A stretch of 64,000 nucleotides of DNA from DAOLOF01 sp964463605 (GCA_964463605.1 CAYXBZ010000001.1:1-64000), one strand, 5' to 3'. Shown: positions 44,308 to 53,688, numbered from the stretch's first letter. The notes: generated by a model not told the origin, from the sequence alone. Program-made: numbers and translations.

Positions 44308-44689
44308 ACCAAATTAACAGAACTTTTTACGAAAATTATTACTTTTCCACAAATGTGGAAAAGGCTGTAAAAAACCTTGTTGAAATCCTATTGAAAGAGT
44401 GTTTAAAGAAATTTTCAATTGTGTGTAAAATAACTTTCCCACATAATTAATAACCTTCATTACACATTTCAATCCACTTATTTTTCAAAGTTTTATACAT
44501 AAAATTTGAAGTCTTTTACTAGACAAAGTTCGTTAAAAAATTCACATATCCACCTACTCTACTACTACTATTACTAGTATATTTATTAATAAATAAGAGT
44601 TAGGTCATCGATAGAAAAAGATTTAGATAATTTAAAAAAACTCATTCGTTTAAATTTATTAAAACCCTTGTGTTAAAATCTTTACAGCT
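44308..44689. other. oriC: Putative replication origin (oriC) between dnaA and dnaN
   Basis: This 382-bp AT-rich spacer contains paired DnaA boxes TTTTCCACA and TGTGGAAAA (44343-44362, a 10-bp inverted repeat with a 2-nt spacer) and a variant TTTCCCACA (44435-44443). At 44546-44554 an ATATCCACC box is followed directly by CTA-type triplets (44554-44576) and then an AT-only tract (about 44576-44595). The triplet run read on the other strand is the DnaA-trio pattern next to which DnaA unwinds the origin in Bacillus. The position between dnaA and dnaN is classical. Strand asymmetry was not computed. Confidence 0.85.
44674..44679 (+). promoter_or_regulatory. Extended -10 box of dnaN
   Basis: TGT-TAAAAT matches an extended -10 element and ends 10 nt before the ATG at 44690, so the leader would be only a few nucleotides. 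Confidence 0.5.
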
Positions 44690-45871
44690 ATGGTCAAAAC
44701 AAAAAATCCCACGATTAAGCTTCAAAGAGAATCTCTTAAGAACGTATTGAGGTTTGTATATAAAGTTGTGCCTAGTAATCCCCCGCTACCTATTTTGTCA
44801 TCGCTTCTTTTTTCAATAAGTAACAAAACCCTCACTCTTTCATCAACAGATTTGTATTTTGGCATTAGATCACAGGTTGCAACTACTTCTGATGCAGAAG
44901 TCACCTTCGCTGTACCAGGATCCATCTTTAAAGACCTAATTAGCTCTTTTGAAAGTGAAGTGGTTGAGATAGAGGTTTTAGAAAGTAAGATAAGGGTGAG
45001 CTCTGGCAAAAGCAGCGCCGAAATTCCAACTCAACCTCATCATGATTATCCAGAATTTCCAGACATATCAGGTAAAGTCGCAGTATTGCCTACAGAAGTA
45101 TTGAGGGAAATCGATGACTACATATGCTTTGCCGCTGGAACTGATCAAACTAGGCCAATTTTAACCACTTTATTATTAAAAATGAAAGAAAACGGCGTCG
45201 AAGCAGTTGCGACCGACGGATTTCGTCTTGCAACTCTGATGATTGATGAGATTGGCTGTAAAAGCGAAACGGACATTTTGATTCCTGCTAAATACTTTAC
45301 TGAAGTTAGGTCTATCGCTGAGCAATCAGAAGTAGACCAAATAACCATATATGCCGAAAACGAATTAAAACAACTTAAATTTGAGGTGGGGCACAGTAGT
45401 ATTTACGTTAGACTAATCGAGGGAGAATACCCTCCTTATGAAAAAATTATTCCCACTCACCTACCTCTTGAAGCTGCTGTGGATGGAGAGGAGTTAAAAA
45501 GAGAGTTGAAAAGAGCCCACATTCTGGCTCGAGAGGTGTCAAACATTGTTGAGTTGGAATTGGGGGGAAAGCTAGATAATGATGACAAAGATAAAAAAAA
45601 CAAAGACAATCCTTCTTTGGGAAGTATGGTTATTAGAGCTAACTCAGCAAATCAAGGAAAATACGAGGGAGTGTGTTCATTGAATAGCGAGCTAACTCAA
45701 GTTTTACCAATTGCTTTTAACGTTAATTATTTACTTGACTTTTTAACTAACTGCAGTCCTGAAGAACTAACTATTTACGCGAGCGAAAGTCTTAAGCCAG
45801 TTTTGATAACAGTATCAGGAAAAGACAACTATCGATATGTGGTGATGCCTTTTAGAGTAAGCTCTACATAG
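44690..45871 (+). CDS. dnaN: DNA polymerase III sliding clamp (beta subunit)
   Basis: A protein of 393 residues, slightly longer than the usual 370. The three clamp domains are recognisable, with typical segments PILSSLLFSI, VATDGFRLATLMI and the C-terminal YRYVVMPFRV. The clamp encircles DNA and tethers polymerase and repair proteins. A Lys/Asp-rich insertion (around 295-310, DNDDKDKKNKDN) sits in domain III and should form a surface loop. It follows the putative origin, as in most bacteria. Confidence 0.97.
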   Translation: MVKTKNPTIKLQRESLKNVLRFVYKVVPSNPPLPILSSLLFSISNKTLTLSSTDLYFGIRSQVATTSDAEVTFAVPGSIFKDLISSFESEVVEIEVLESKIRVSSGKSSAEIPTQPHHDYPEFPDISGKVAVLPTEVLREIDDYICFAAGTDQTRPILTTLLLKMKENGVEAVATDGFRLATLMIDEIGCKSETDILIPAKYFTEVRSIAEQSEVDQITIYAENELKQLKFEVGHSSIYVRLIEGEYPPYEKIIPTHLPLEAAVDGEELKRELKRAHILAREVSNIVELELGGKLDNDDKDKKNKDNPSLGSMVIRANSANQGKYEGVCSLNSELTQVLPIAFNVNYLLDFLTNCSPEELTIYASESLKPVLITVSGKDNYRYVVMPFRVSST

Positions 45872-45942
45872 TGAGACAACTTCTCTCAATAGAACTAACC
45901 CTGCCTGCAAAGACAGGGCTGGAAGAAAAAACAATATTAAGG

Positions 45943-45948
45943 TATAAT
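45943..45948 (+). promoter_or_regulatory. -10 box of the rpmH operon
   Basis: A perfect TATAAT lies about 55 nt upstream of rpmH, so this transcript, unlike many in the window, should have a leader of nearly 50 nt. No good -35 was found. Confidence 0.5.
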
Positions 45949-46003
45949 CCCCTCTCGGTAAGAGAAGTAATACATTAGACCACAACCCAAACTAAGGACA
46001 ATT

Positions 46004-46165
46004 ATGCCAAAAAGAACTTATCAACCCAAAACAAAAAAAAGACTCAGAACTCACGGTTTTTTAGCTCGAGTTTGTGGTAAATATACTGGCCTAAAGGTTA
46101 TAAAAAGAAGAAGAGCTAAACAAAGACAAAACTTAAGCAAATCGGTAAACAAAAGATATAAGTAA
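46004..46165 (+). CDS. rpmH: Large ribosomal subunit protein bL34
   Basis: A protein of 53 residues beginning MPKRTYQPK, with the conserved RLRTHGFLAR and a basic C-terminal half (VIKRRRAKQRQNLS). Both the length and the motifs fit bL34. It precedes rnpA, the near-universal bacterial arrangement. Confidence 0.96.
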   Translation: MPKRTYQPKTKKRLRTHGFLARVCGKYTGLKVIKRRRAKQRQNLSKSVNKRYK

Positions 46166-46220
46166 TTTAAGTTGTCTGATTAGAGTCGTCTGAAGAGTAA
46201 TTTTATTGTTGAGGAAAATA

Positions 46221-46559
46221 ATGCTTAGAAAATCACAAAGACTCAATCTTTCTCTTCCTCAAAACAGAAAAATTTTTCGAGAAAAACATCTTAGTTCAAA
46301 AAACCTCACTCTTTATTTTAGAAATGCCAACCAATTCAAAGCAGCGGTGGTGATTCCTAAAAAAAACGTACCCCTAGCTGTTGATAGAAATCAAGTAAGA
46401 AGAATACTCTATATTCAAATTCGACAGTGCGAGAAACTTTGTGCAAACAAAGAGATTTTAATTTTGTATCGATCACCAAACAGCCTTAGGGAAAAAGATA
46501 AACGAAAAATGATAGAAAAAGAACTTGGGGAATTACTCAAGAAAGCAAATCTATTTTAA
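46221..46559 (+). CDS. rnpA: Ribonuclease P protein component
   Basis: A protein of 112 residues from the ATG at 46221, preceded by GAGG; an upstream TTG at 46206 is less likely. The RNase P protein signature appears as AVDRNQVRRILYIQIR, close to the usual RNxxKR motif, with an N-terminal FREKHLSSKNLTLYF strand region. It binds the catalytic RNase P RNA and helps mature tRNA 5' ends. The RNA component itself was not found in this window. It lies between rpmH and yidD as expected. Confidence 0.92.
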   Translation: MLRKSQRLNLSLPQNRKIFREKHLSSKNLTLYFRNANQFKAAVVIPKKNVPLAVDRNQVRRILYIQIRQCEKLCANKEILILYRSPNSLREKDKRKMIEKELGELLKKANLF

Positions 46560-46603
46560 TTTTTTTTGAACAAAAAAAGAAAGTCTCTGTCAACTTCTGT
46601 TTT

Positions 46604-46831
46604 ATGGTAGGCTCAAGTAATTGCGGAATAAATGTGAAAAATAAGATAGTAAAGACCTATTTGGCTGCGAGAGAAATCAAGCATAGTTTGCTTCTAACTT
46701 TTTTTGGTGTAAGGGCAAGCTGTAAGCACAGCCCATCTTGTAGTCAGCAATTGATTGCTGACGTTAAAAAAGAGGGGATGTTTAAAGGTTTTCTTAAAGG
46801 GTTTTGGAGAATCATTACTTGTATCGGTTGA
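46604..46831 (+). CDS. yidD: Membrane protein insertion efficiency factor YidD
   Basis: A protein of up to 75 residues. The YidD core is present: CKHSPSCSQQLIADVKKEG followed by GFLKGFWRIITCIG. The start is uncertain; a GTG at 46634 would give 65 residues, closer to the family, and remove ten atypical ones. YidD assists the insertase encoded just downstream. The final RCHP-type ending is shortened to TCIG. Confidence 0.88.
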   Translation: MVGSSNCGINVKNKIVKTYLAAREIKHSLLLTFFGVRASCKHSPSCSQQLIADVKKEGMFKGFLKGFWRIITCIG

Positions 46832-46987
46832 AAACAACCATCTTTCCTACACCTTTTATGTCAAGTTGAGTTAAGTTATAATTTGATGTTCTGAAAAAAA
46901 GAAAGGGAGAGTTTTAAATAATTCTGACTTCAGTTTGACCTTTAACTTTATCGAATTAAAAAATAATATCAAACAAACAAAGAAAAT

Positions 46988-47755
46988 ATGATAGAGCGGT
47001 TTTTTACATCATTTCTGATTATTCTTTACTCAAATTTGGGAAATCTTGGGTTGTCAATTGTGACAATGACGCTGTTAATTAAAGCCTTGTTATTACCAGC
47101 CTCACTTCCTAGTTTAAAAGCTCAAAATAAAATGAAAAAAGTGGCTCCAAAAATTGAGAAACTGAAGAAAAAATTTAAAAATGATCCCAAAGGACTACAG
47201 CAAGCTCAGGTTGAGCTATATAAAAAATATAACGTTAATCCTCTAGCAGGGTGTCTTCCTCAGATAGTAATGATTGTTATCTTAATTGGCCTTTATCGAT
47301 CTCTTAATACTTTTCTAGAAAATGGGGTGATTGATGGGGTGGCGGTTAACACATCATTTCTTTGGCTTAATCTAACTCAACCAGATCAAACATATTCTCT
47401 CCCTATTTTAGCGGGCTTGTCTCAGCTAATTTTATCTCTCATGATTTCTCCTGGGGGAGAGGTTAGAGACATTGTTCCCAATGAGTCAAAAAACAAGAAA
47501 ACAGTCCAAAAAAATAAAGAAGAAGAAGATGTGGCGAGCATGGCAAAAAACATGCAGCAACAGATGATTTTTATCATGCCTTTTATGACTGCCTTCATCG
47601 CCTCGCGCTTCCCTTCTGGCCTTGCGGTGTATTGGGTGGTTGCCAACCTCTTTACAATTGTTCAACAGTACTTTATCTCTGGATGGGGAGGATTGTCTGT
47701 ATATTGGAAAAGAGCGGTGTTACTATTAAGTCATATTAAGCCCAGCTCAAACTAA
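46988..47755 (+). CDS. yidC: Membrane protein insertase YidC/Oxa1 family
   Basis: A protein of 255 residues. The Oxa1 core has five membrane segments with a cytoplasmic helical hairpin (KKVAPKIEKLKKKFKNDP and QAQVELYKKYNVNPLAGCLPQ) between the first two, and a Lys/Glu-rich loop before MQQQMIFIMPFMTAFIASRFPSG. YidC inserts proteins into the cytoplasmic membrane, alone or with Sec. The short form without a large periplasmic domain is typical of Gram-positive-like bacteria. It follows yidD after a 156-bp spacer that contains a TATAAT box. Confidence 0.95.
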   Translation: MIERFFTSFLIILYSNLGNLGLSIVTMTLLIKALLLPASLPSLKAQNKMKKVAPKIEKLKKKFKNDPKGLQQAQVELYKKYNVNPLAGCLPQIVMIVILIGLYRSLNTFLENGVIDGVAVNTSFLWLNLTQPDQTYSLPILAGLSQLILSLMISPGGEVRDIVPNESKNKKTVQKNKEEEDVASMAKNMQQQMIFIMPFMTAFIASRFPSGLAVYWVVANLFTIVQQYFISGWGGLSVYWKRAVLLLSHIKPSSN

Positions 47756-47817
47756 AGCCGCCCTGACAAATTAGATGATGAAGACTGTTGGTATCAAAAC
47801 ATAAAAAAGACCTCATT

Positions 47818-48306
47818 ATGAACTACAAAGAATATTTAACAAAACTTTTTTACTTTTTAGGAGTTGACGAAGAGGAAATTGAAATTGAAGTAGATGAGAA
47901 CGATGACACCGTGAGAGTGTCGGTTTCAACCGAATCAACTCAACTGGATAAGTTTATTAGAGGGAGTGGAGAAAACCTAACAGCGCTACAATCTCTTATG
48001 AGATTAACTTTTATGGATGATTTGAACAAAAGAAGATTGATACTAGATATTAACGGTTTTATTAAGCAAAAGGAAGACGATCTGGTTTCAAGAGCCGTAG
48101 ATTTGGCTCAACAAGTGTTGGAGACAGGTCAGCCAAAAACCTTTTACGACCTCAACTCTTTTGAAAGATATCTAGTTCATTCTTCTGTAGCTGAGACTGA
48201 AAATCTTCAGGGAGTAGCAACTTACTCCACGACCGTTGAAGGAAAAAGATATTTAACAATTTGTCTTGAAGAAGATTTGCCAGAAGATAGTGGTGACGAA
48301 AGATAG
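47818..48306 (+). CDS. khpB: RNA-binding protein KhpB/Jag (KH-R3H)
   Basis: A protein of 162 residues from the ATG at 47818; an upstream TTG at 47788 is less likely. A KH domain contains RGSGENLTALQSLMRL, a form of the GxxG loop. A C-terminal R3H domain follows, with its RxxxH in FERYLVHSS. KhpB binds RNA together with KhpA and affects cell elongation and division in Gram-positive bacteria. The order yidC-khpB is conserved next to many origins. The N-terminal Jag domain is missing, as in many short forms. Confidence 0.9.
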   Translation: MNYKEYLTKLFYFLGVDEEEIEIEVDENDDTVRVSVSTESTQLDKFIRGSGENLTALQSLMRLTFMDDLNKRRLILDINGFIKQKEDDLVSRAVDLAQQVLETGQPKTFYDLNSFERYLVHSSVAETENLQGVATYSTTVEGKRYLTICLEEDLPEDSGDER

Positions 48307-48418
48307 TTTTCAACAATCTGACAAATAGAAATTTATCAAAGAAATACAAATTTCAATTCGCCGATCGCTGACCACTGATAACAGCGCTTAGGCTTAATAC
48401 TCGCTTTCTGAAAAAAAA

Positions 48419-48856
48419 ATGCCAACTAATCAAATCATTATTCACACCGACGGAGCCTCTAGAGGAAATCCAGGGCTTGCGGGTGCTGGAGTTGTAATTG
48501 AGGGTTTGAGTCAAGTTTATCACCTCTCCTTTTTTTTGGGAAAGAAAACAAACAACGAGGCTGAATATTTGGCTGTTTTATTTGCTCTTCGTCTACTTAA
48601 TAAGATAACCAACGAAGCCACTGAAAAAAAGCTTTTAACAAGCTCACAGGTTTGTTTTAAAATGGATTCTAAGTTAGTAGCAGAACAATTAACTGGTAGT
48701 TGGAAAACAAAAAACCTTAGAATGAAAAAACTAGCAGATAAGTGTACCGCTCAAATAAAAGACCTCGGCGTTCCTATCGTTTTTGAACACGTAGGTCGTG
48801 AGCTAAACAAGCAAGCTGATTGGCTTGCCAATGAGGCAATAGACTTAGTCTGTTGA
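48419..48856 (+). CDS. rnhA: Ribonuclease HI
   Basis: A protein of 145 residues. The catalytic acidic residues are visible in their usual settings: Asp in IHTDGASRGNPG, Glu in NNEAEYLAVLFAL, Asp in KMDSKLV and Asp in KQADWLANEA. The enzyme removes the RNA strand of RNA-DNA hybrids during replication and repair. It lies 16 nt upstream of the DUF4012 gene, and it ends in TGA, which shows that TGA is a stop codon here. Confidence 0.95.
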   Translation: MPTNQIIIHTDGASRGNPGLAGAGVVIEGLSQVYHLSFFLGKKTNNEAEYLAVLFALRLLNKITNEATEKKLLTSSQVCFKMDSKLVAEQLTGSWKTKNLRMKKLADKCTAQIKDLGVPIVFEHVGRELNKQADWLANEAIDLVC

Positions 48857-48871
48857 CAATAATTAAATATC

Positions 48872-51800
48872 ATGCCTGCCATAAAAACAGAGTCGTACGA
48901 CCAAGATCTAAAAATTCTGTTAGTTGCTCAAGACTCAACCCTTTCTCAGTTAGTTTCTGATTTTTTTTATCAACAGCAGATAGCTGTTAAAAAATCTCCA
49001 TTAAACAAAGATGATAGTCACAATTTTGTTTATTCTCAACTCAATCAAAATCAGTTTTATAAAATTGTTGTAGTTCTTAATTTTTCTCAACCCTTTAATC
49101 TTGACGATCCTCAAAACGTCAAGTTACTAAATTTAATTCTCAACAACCCAACTCCCAAGATATTTCTCATTAGATTATCAAGCAAAATCGACTCCACAAT
49201 TGATCTGTGCACCGATTGGAAAAATCAAACTTCTTCGGAGGATCGCCTAATAAACTACATTTATCAAAATGGAGAAAACAGCAAGATGCTTATGGGGTTG
49301 GATGTACTAGATTCCGATTCTCCTCTCCCCCACCCATATAAAACAATTTTGCAGGCTGTTGCCAACGGTTTTTTGCTCGACCCACAATGTGAAATATACC
49401 CCAACAAGGTTGAAGATTATTTCGAGTCAATAAAAAAAGAACTCATGAGGTCCTTTGTTTCTCATTATTTGATCAAGGGTCAAGGACTAACCACTGAAGA
49501 GTTGTGTTTGAAAACTAAATTGTTTTTTCAGTCGCTACTTAATAAATCTCTGCAATGTCTCGACTTAGACACCACCTCAATGGTTAGATTGGAAAAAAAG
49601 GAAGACATCGTGGAAGCGGTAATTGGTTGCGATCATGAGGCGATTGTTCAAGAAATTGTGCAAACTGCTGATCTTCAACAAATGGATGTTGATCCCACAA
49701 AACTATCCTCTCTTTTAGGAAATCACCCCCATTTGTCTACTCAACTTTCAAAACCATTTAAACACAAAGGAACTGATTTTGAGTTTGAACCAACTCAGAA
49801 AAAAAATATCTTAAAGACAAAACAGACTGGGATTAAAAATAGTGTGGACGATGAAGAAACCAAAACCCCTCAAGACACCAATGAAGCCTTTAATCAGGAG
49901 GTTGAGGTTAAAAATATAGCCCAAGCAACAAAATCTACATCAAGTGCCAGCGGTACTCAAAACAAAAGTCAATTAAAAGAAAACATTGAAGAATCAAGTA
50001 AAAACAAAGAGATTAACCAACGAGATGTAGGTGATGCCAGTCAAAGCAACAAAGAAAAATTAGGTACAAAAACAGAAATCAATCTCGACGATCGAGTGGG
50101 TAGACTTTTTTCTTCAGAAAGAACAAACTTAAAAACTCAACGTCGCTCAAAAAAAGCGAGCATAATTGTTCGAATTAAAAGAAAGAGCAAAAATAAACAA
50201 GCTGTTTTTTTTGCCGGACTTATCGTCTTTTTTGGTGGATTGGTGTTTGGATTAAGCATTGTTTCTCTATCAATAAACTATCGCAGAGCTGAAAAAAACC
50301 TAATCAACAACATTGTTGCTTTTAGAGATGGGGGGGTGGCGCAGAATCAAAAAACAACTGCCTTGGGTTGGCAAGCAACGTTGCTAGATAAAATTCTTGA
50401 TGTGAAGCTGGTGGACAACAGTTTGGTTATAGATGAAGTTGGGGGGCAGCTAAGAGACATAGTTCAACTAACTAGAACACTTGAAGAAGATTCTAGATTG
50501 ATATACGGCCATTTTATGGAAGTGCAATCTTTAGATAACCAAGACAACCAAGATGTCCCCCAGCCTGACAGCAATTATCAAATCACTCAATTAATTGAAA
50601 ACTACCAAAGTCACTTAGAAGAAACTCTTACAAAACTTACAGAATTACAAATGGAGCTCGAAGGTCAAAACAGCGCCCATTTTTCATCAGACTTGGGAAA
50701 CCACCTCTCTATTCTCAGCGATGAGGTTAGATCTTCAGTAAATAAGCTAAGAGTTATAAATCAACTAAGTCCCCTACTAGCAGATCTGTTGGCGGTAGAT
50801 GAAAAAAAGAATTATTTTATGTTGCTCCAGGACGATCAAGAGCTAAGGCCCACGGGTGGATTTTTACAAGCCGTTGCTCACTTAGTAATTGAAAACGGAA
50901 AAATCATCGACTATCAAGTTTATACAGTGAGTTCAATAGATCAAAGAGTTTTGGGCAAACTCAATGCTCCTCCAGAAATTGAAACATTCTTGGGAGAATC
51001 TCGTTTACATTTGAGAGACGCAAACTGGGATCCAGATTTTTCATCTTCTGCCAAAAACATCAGTTGGTTTTTGAGGGAGGGACTGAGTCAACAAGTTGAT
51101 GGCTTAATAGCAATCAATTACAGTCAAGTTAGACAGCTGTTGGTCGAGTTAGGAAACCTGTCTGTTGAGGGTTATGAGGATACTGTAAACGCTCAAAACC
51201 TATACTCGAGGCTGGAGAAGTATGCTATTGAAGATAAAGAGCAGCTGTTAGACCAAAATTTTCACTCAGCCCTACTAAATTCGTTAATTGGGGGGTTGAG
51301 TCAGGCCAATGACCAAGAGGTGGGTGGAGTGTTATCTACTTTTTATCAATCACTTAAAGACAGACAAACACTGCTTTATTTCGAAGACCCCAAGTTGAGT
51401 GGCGTGGTTGCCCAACTAGGTTGGGCAGGATCGATGATTCAACCAGAGTGCCCCTCTAACTTTGCCAATAGTTGTAAAACTGACTACATTTATCAGGTAG
51501 AATCGAACATCGGAATTAATAAAATCAACAAGTATATCAACAGCGGAGTTAATCATATTGTTACTATCAATGAGAACTCAGTGACACATCGTCGTCAAAT
51601 AAGATATGACAACAAATCTCACTCGAAAATTTGGCCGTTTGGTTCATATAAAACCTACATCAGATTTTATTTAAATCCTGAGGTTCAACTGTTGAGCATT
51701 TCAATTAACGATAATCAGGTGTCTGACGATCATATTATGGAGTACATTGATCACAATAAAAAAATTATTGGAGTTACAGCCGAAATTCCAGATGGCGAGC

Positions 51801-52042
51801 AGCGTAACATAGTTATTGAGTACTCCTCTCCTCTATCAATAAATCCGGGGGACTCATACTTCTTTTTTGAACAACCCCAACCTGGATTAGAAAAACGGCT
51901 ATCAACAGTCAGTGTGACCCATCACACAGCTCTTGAGGCGGAACTGATATCTCCTAGAGTTGAGGTTAATCAAAATCAAATTGTAGTAACCAGCGATGTT
52001 GGTATGGGATTTGTTGCAATAAAATTTGTTGAAAATAAATAG
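48872..52042 (+). CDS. DUF4012-domain membrane protein
   Basis: A protein of 1056 residues. The N-terminal 180 residues look like a Rossmann-type nucleotide-binding fold. A polar disordered region (about 290-440) precedes one membrane segment (AVFFAGLIVFFGGLVFGLSIV). The extracytoplasmic part holds the DUF4012 domain, recognisable by NYFMLLQDDQELRPTGGFLQ, LHLRDANWDPDFSSSAKNI and VDGLIAINYSQVRQLL. DUF4012 proteins are common in CPR and actinobacterial genomes, usually near surface polysaccharide genes, and their activity is unknown. It follows rnhA closely and ends in a clear terminator. Confidence 0.88.
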   Translation: MPAIKTESYDQDLKILLVAQDSTLSQLVSDFFYQQQIAVKKSPLNKDDSHNFVYSQLNQNQFYKIVVVLNFSQPFNLDDPQNVKLLNLILNNPTPKIFLIRLSSKIDSTIDLCTDWKNQTSSEDRLINYIYQNGENSKMLMGLDVLDSDSPLPHPYKTILQAVANGFLLDPQCEIYPNKVEDYFESIKKELMRSFVSHYLIKGQGLTTEELCLKTKLFFQSLLNKSLQCLDLDTTSMVRLEKKEDIVEAVIGCDHEAIVQEIVQTADLQQMDVDPTKLSSLLGNHPHLSTQLSKPFKHKGTDFEFEPTQKKNILKTKQTGIKNSVDDEETKTPQDTNEAFNQEVEVKNIAQATKSTSSASGTQNKSQLKENIEESSKNKEINQRDVGDASQSNKEKLGTKTEINLDDRVGRLFSSERTNLKTQRRSKKASIIVRIKRKSKNKQAVFFAGLIVFFGGLVFGLSIVSLSINYRRAEKNLINNIVAFRDGGVAQNQKTTALGWQATLLDKILDVKLVDNSLVIDEVGGQLRDIVQLTRTLEEDSRLIYGHFMEVQSLDNQDNQDVPQPDSNYQITQLIENYQSHLEETLTKLTELQMELEGQNSAHFSSDLGNHLSILSDEVRSSVNKLRVINQLSPLLADLLAVDEKKNYFMLLQDDQELRPTGGFLQAVAHLVIENGKIIDYQVYTVSSIDQRVLGKLNAPPEIETFLGESRLHLRDANWDPDFSSSAKNISWFLREGLSQQVDGLIAINYSQVRQLLVELGNLSVEGYEDTVNAQNLYSRLEKYAIEDKEQLLDQNFHSALLNSLIGGLSQANDQEVGGVLSTFYQSLKDRQTLLYFEDPKLSGVVAQLGWAGSMIQPECPSNFANSCKTDYIYQVESNIGINKINKYINSGVNHIVTINENSVTHRRQIRYDNKSHSKIWPFGSYKTYIRFYLNPEVQLLSISINDNQVSDDHIMEYIDHNKKIIGVTAEIPDGEQRNIVIEYSSPLSINPGDSYFFFEQPQPGLEKRLSTVSVTHHTALEAELISPRVEVNQNQIVVTSDVGMGFVAIKFVENK

Positions 52043-52470
52043 ATCCCCTTCTCCTAGTTGAGTCACTATTAAAAAGTGACTTTTTTTATAAGATAATCTT
52101 AATAATGCATTTAGTTCTAATAAGTTAATTTATATTGCTTAATACAACTAAATAGAACAAAAGCACGTGAAATAAATACATAGCAAATATGTAAGTACTA
52201 AATTGAGCGGCATAATTGAGAAGAATTGCTTAGCGAGTTGTATCCCAAATGCCTTTTTTGAATTAACTTTCGCTACAACTCAACTTCTCGAGGTTTATTT
52301 ATTCTCAAATAGACGCTACCACTTCTAGAATCTTTCTGATAAAATGCTACTCTCGAATTAGATTTTGATAAATTAATTCAAAACAACTTAATCCGGAGTA
52401 AGGCAGCTCAAAGCTAATAACAGATTGGTTGCCTATCTTAATCAATAAACAATCACAAGTTAGTATCATT
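52043..52470. other. Intergenic region upstream of rplY
   Basis: This 428-bp AT-rich stretch holds the terminator at 52061-52087 and, near 52340, a TAAAAT box that may start a leader of about 120 nt before rplY. No gene or recognisable structured RNA was seen. Confidence 0.55.
52061..52087 (+). terminator. Intrinsic terminator after the DUF4012 gene
   Basis: Perfect 7-bp arms (AGTCACT at 52061-52067 and AGTGACT at 52075-52081) around an AT loop are followed by a T run. Confidence 0.85.
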
Positions 52471-53148
52471 ATGTCAAAACACATTGCAACAGTAGTCACT
52501 AGAGATCTTGATAAAAAATTGTCAGACATTAGAAAGGTCTCCGTCCCGGGAAATATTTTTCAAAAAAATACTGACTCGACTCCTGTAGAGTTATCAAAAA
52601 AAGAGTTTATCCGTCTTTATGGCGAAGTGGGGGAGTCTGGTGTGGCTTATTTAAAGTTGGAGAAAAAAGAAATACCTGTGATGATCGAAGAAGTTCAGTG
52701 GCATCCGGTCATAGATGAGCCCATTCACGCATCATTTCGAGCCATTGATCTAACAGAAAAAACTGAGGCATCAATTCCCGTTGAGTTGGTTGGAGAGTTT
52801 GATTTGCCAGAGGCAGTGTTGGTCACGGTACGAGACGAAATTGAGGTTGAGGCCCTTCCCACCGACTTACCAGAGAAGTTTGAGATTAATGTTGAGCAGC
52901 TAACCGAAATTGGACAGTCAGTTACTTTGGCAGACTTGGAGTATGACCGAGAAAAAGTGAGCCTAATTCTTGGAGAAGAAGGAGAAGAAGCTCCAGTTAT
53001 TTTGGTTCAGGAAGTTGAGGAAGAGCCAGAGGAACCTGAGGAAATTGAAACTGAAATAATTGGTGAAGAGGATGATGGGGAGACAGAGTCTGAGGAAGAG
53101 GGGGATGAAAAGGAAGAGGCTCCTCAATCAGACGAGAAAGAGGAGTAA
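52471..53148 (+). CDS. rplY: Large ribosomal subunit protein bL25 (CTC form)
   Basis: A protein of 225 residues from the ATG at 52471; an upstream in-frame start would add 14 residues. The N-terminal 5S-rRNA-binding domain (to about residue 90) is followed by the second beta domain of the long CTC/TL5 form (IPVELVGEFDLPEAVL, EVEALPTDLPEKFEINV). The last 45 residues are almost entirely Glu/Asp. It belongs to the 50S subunit near the central protuberance. The acidic tail is common in long bL25 proteins. Confidence 0.93.
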   Translation: MSKHIATVVTRDLDKKLSDIRKVSVPGNIFQKNTDSTPVELSKKEFIRLYGEVGESGVAYLKLEKKEIPVMIEEVQWHPVIDEPIHASFRAIDLTEKTEASIPVELVGEFDLPEAVLVTVRDEIEVEALPTDLPEKFEINVEQLTEIGQSVTLADLEYDREKVSLILGEEGEEAPVILVQEVEEEPEEPEEIETEIIGEEDDGETESEEEGDEKEEAPQSDEKEE

Positions 53149-53210
53149 ATCTTTGGTTTTTAAACAACGCTTTCTCTCACTTTTTTTGTGAGGGTGATCT
53201 CTTTTATATC

Positions 53211-53681
53211 CTAAAGCCAACCCTCCCAATTGGGATCTAACTGCTTTGCCCGATGAATGTACTCTAAAAACATTTCTTGATTGTCTTGATAAAGATAGAT
53301 AAGCCCTTGATTAATAAGAGAATCTCTTGTTGAGGGTTTTGACGACAAGGGTGTTGATGCGCTGTCTTTTGCATCAAGTTCTCCCCAAATCAAGTTGTTC
53401 TTGGTTGGTGTTTCTTCTAAATAAGTCTTCGAGATTGCTTGATAAGCCAACTCACGTTTTTCATCTATTGTGTTCTGAGCATTTAATTGAGGTTGAGCGG
53501 GAGAGGAGAGAACCAATATGGTCTGAATGAGAAGTAGTAAATAAATGGAAATCAAAACACGACTAGTTCTTGATGTTTCCCAAAAAAGAGCTACCATCAA
53601 CTCAACGCAAAACGAGCCTAAAGAAAGCACAAGTTTGCCTAGAAAAAAACTGGACAGAAGGGTTTTTTTACTATTGCTCAT
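53211..53681 (-). CDS. Small membrane protein with TPR-like C-terminus
   Basis: A protein of 156 residues. An N-terminal hydrophobic region (about 7-30) and a second membrane segment (about 40-57, VLISIYLLLLIQTILVL) are followed by a polar linker. The C-terminus LINQGLIYLYQDNQEMFLEYIHRAKQLDPNW looks like one TPR-type helical pair. It starts 7 nt after the valS stop codon, so it is the second gene of that operon. No function is known. Confidence 0.65.
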   Translation of the reverse strand: MSNSKKTLLSSFFLGKLVLSLGSFCVELMVALFWETSRTSRVLISIYLLLLIQTILVLSSPAQPQLNAQNTIDEKRELAYQAISKTYLEETPTKNNLIWGELDAKDSASTPLSSKPSTRDSLINQGLIYLYQDNQEMFLEYIHRAKQLDPNWEGWL

Positions 53682-53688
53682 TAACTTA

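Noticed and set aside
48854..48856. Possible TGA recoding to glycine, as in some CPR lineages
   Set aside because: TGA closes rnhA, yidD and other genes exactly where family members end, so the standard code applies.
53174..53192. Hairpin CTCAC/GTGAG after rplY considered as a terminator
   Set aside because: The stem is only 5 bp and is not followed by a T run on either strand.
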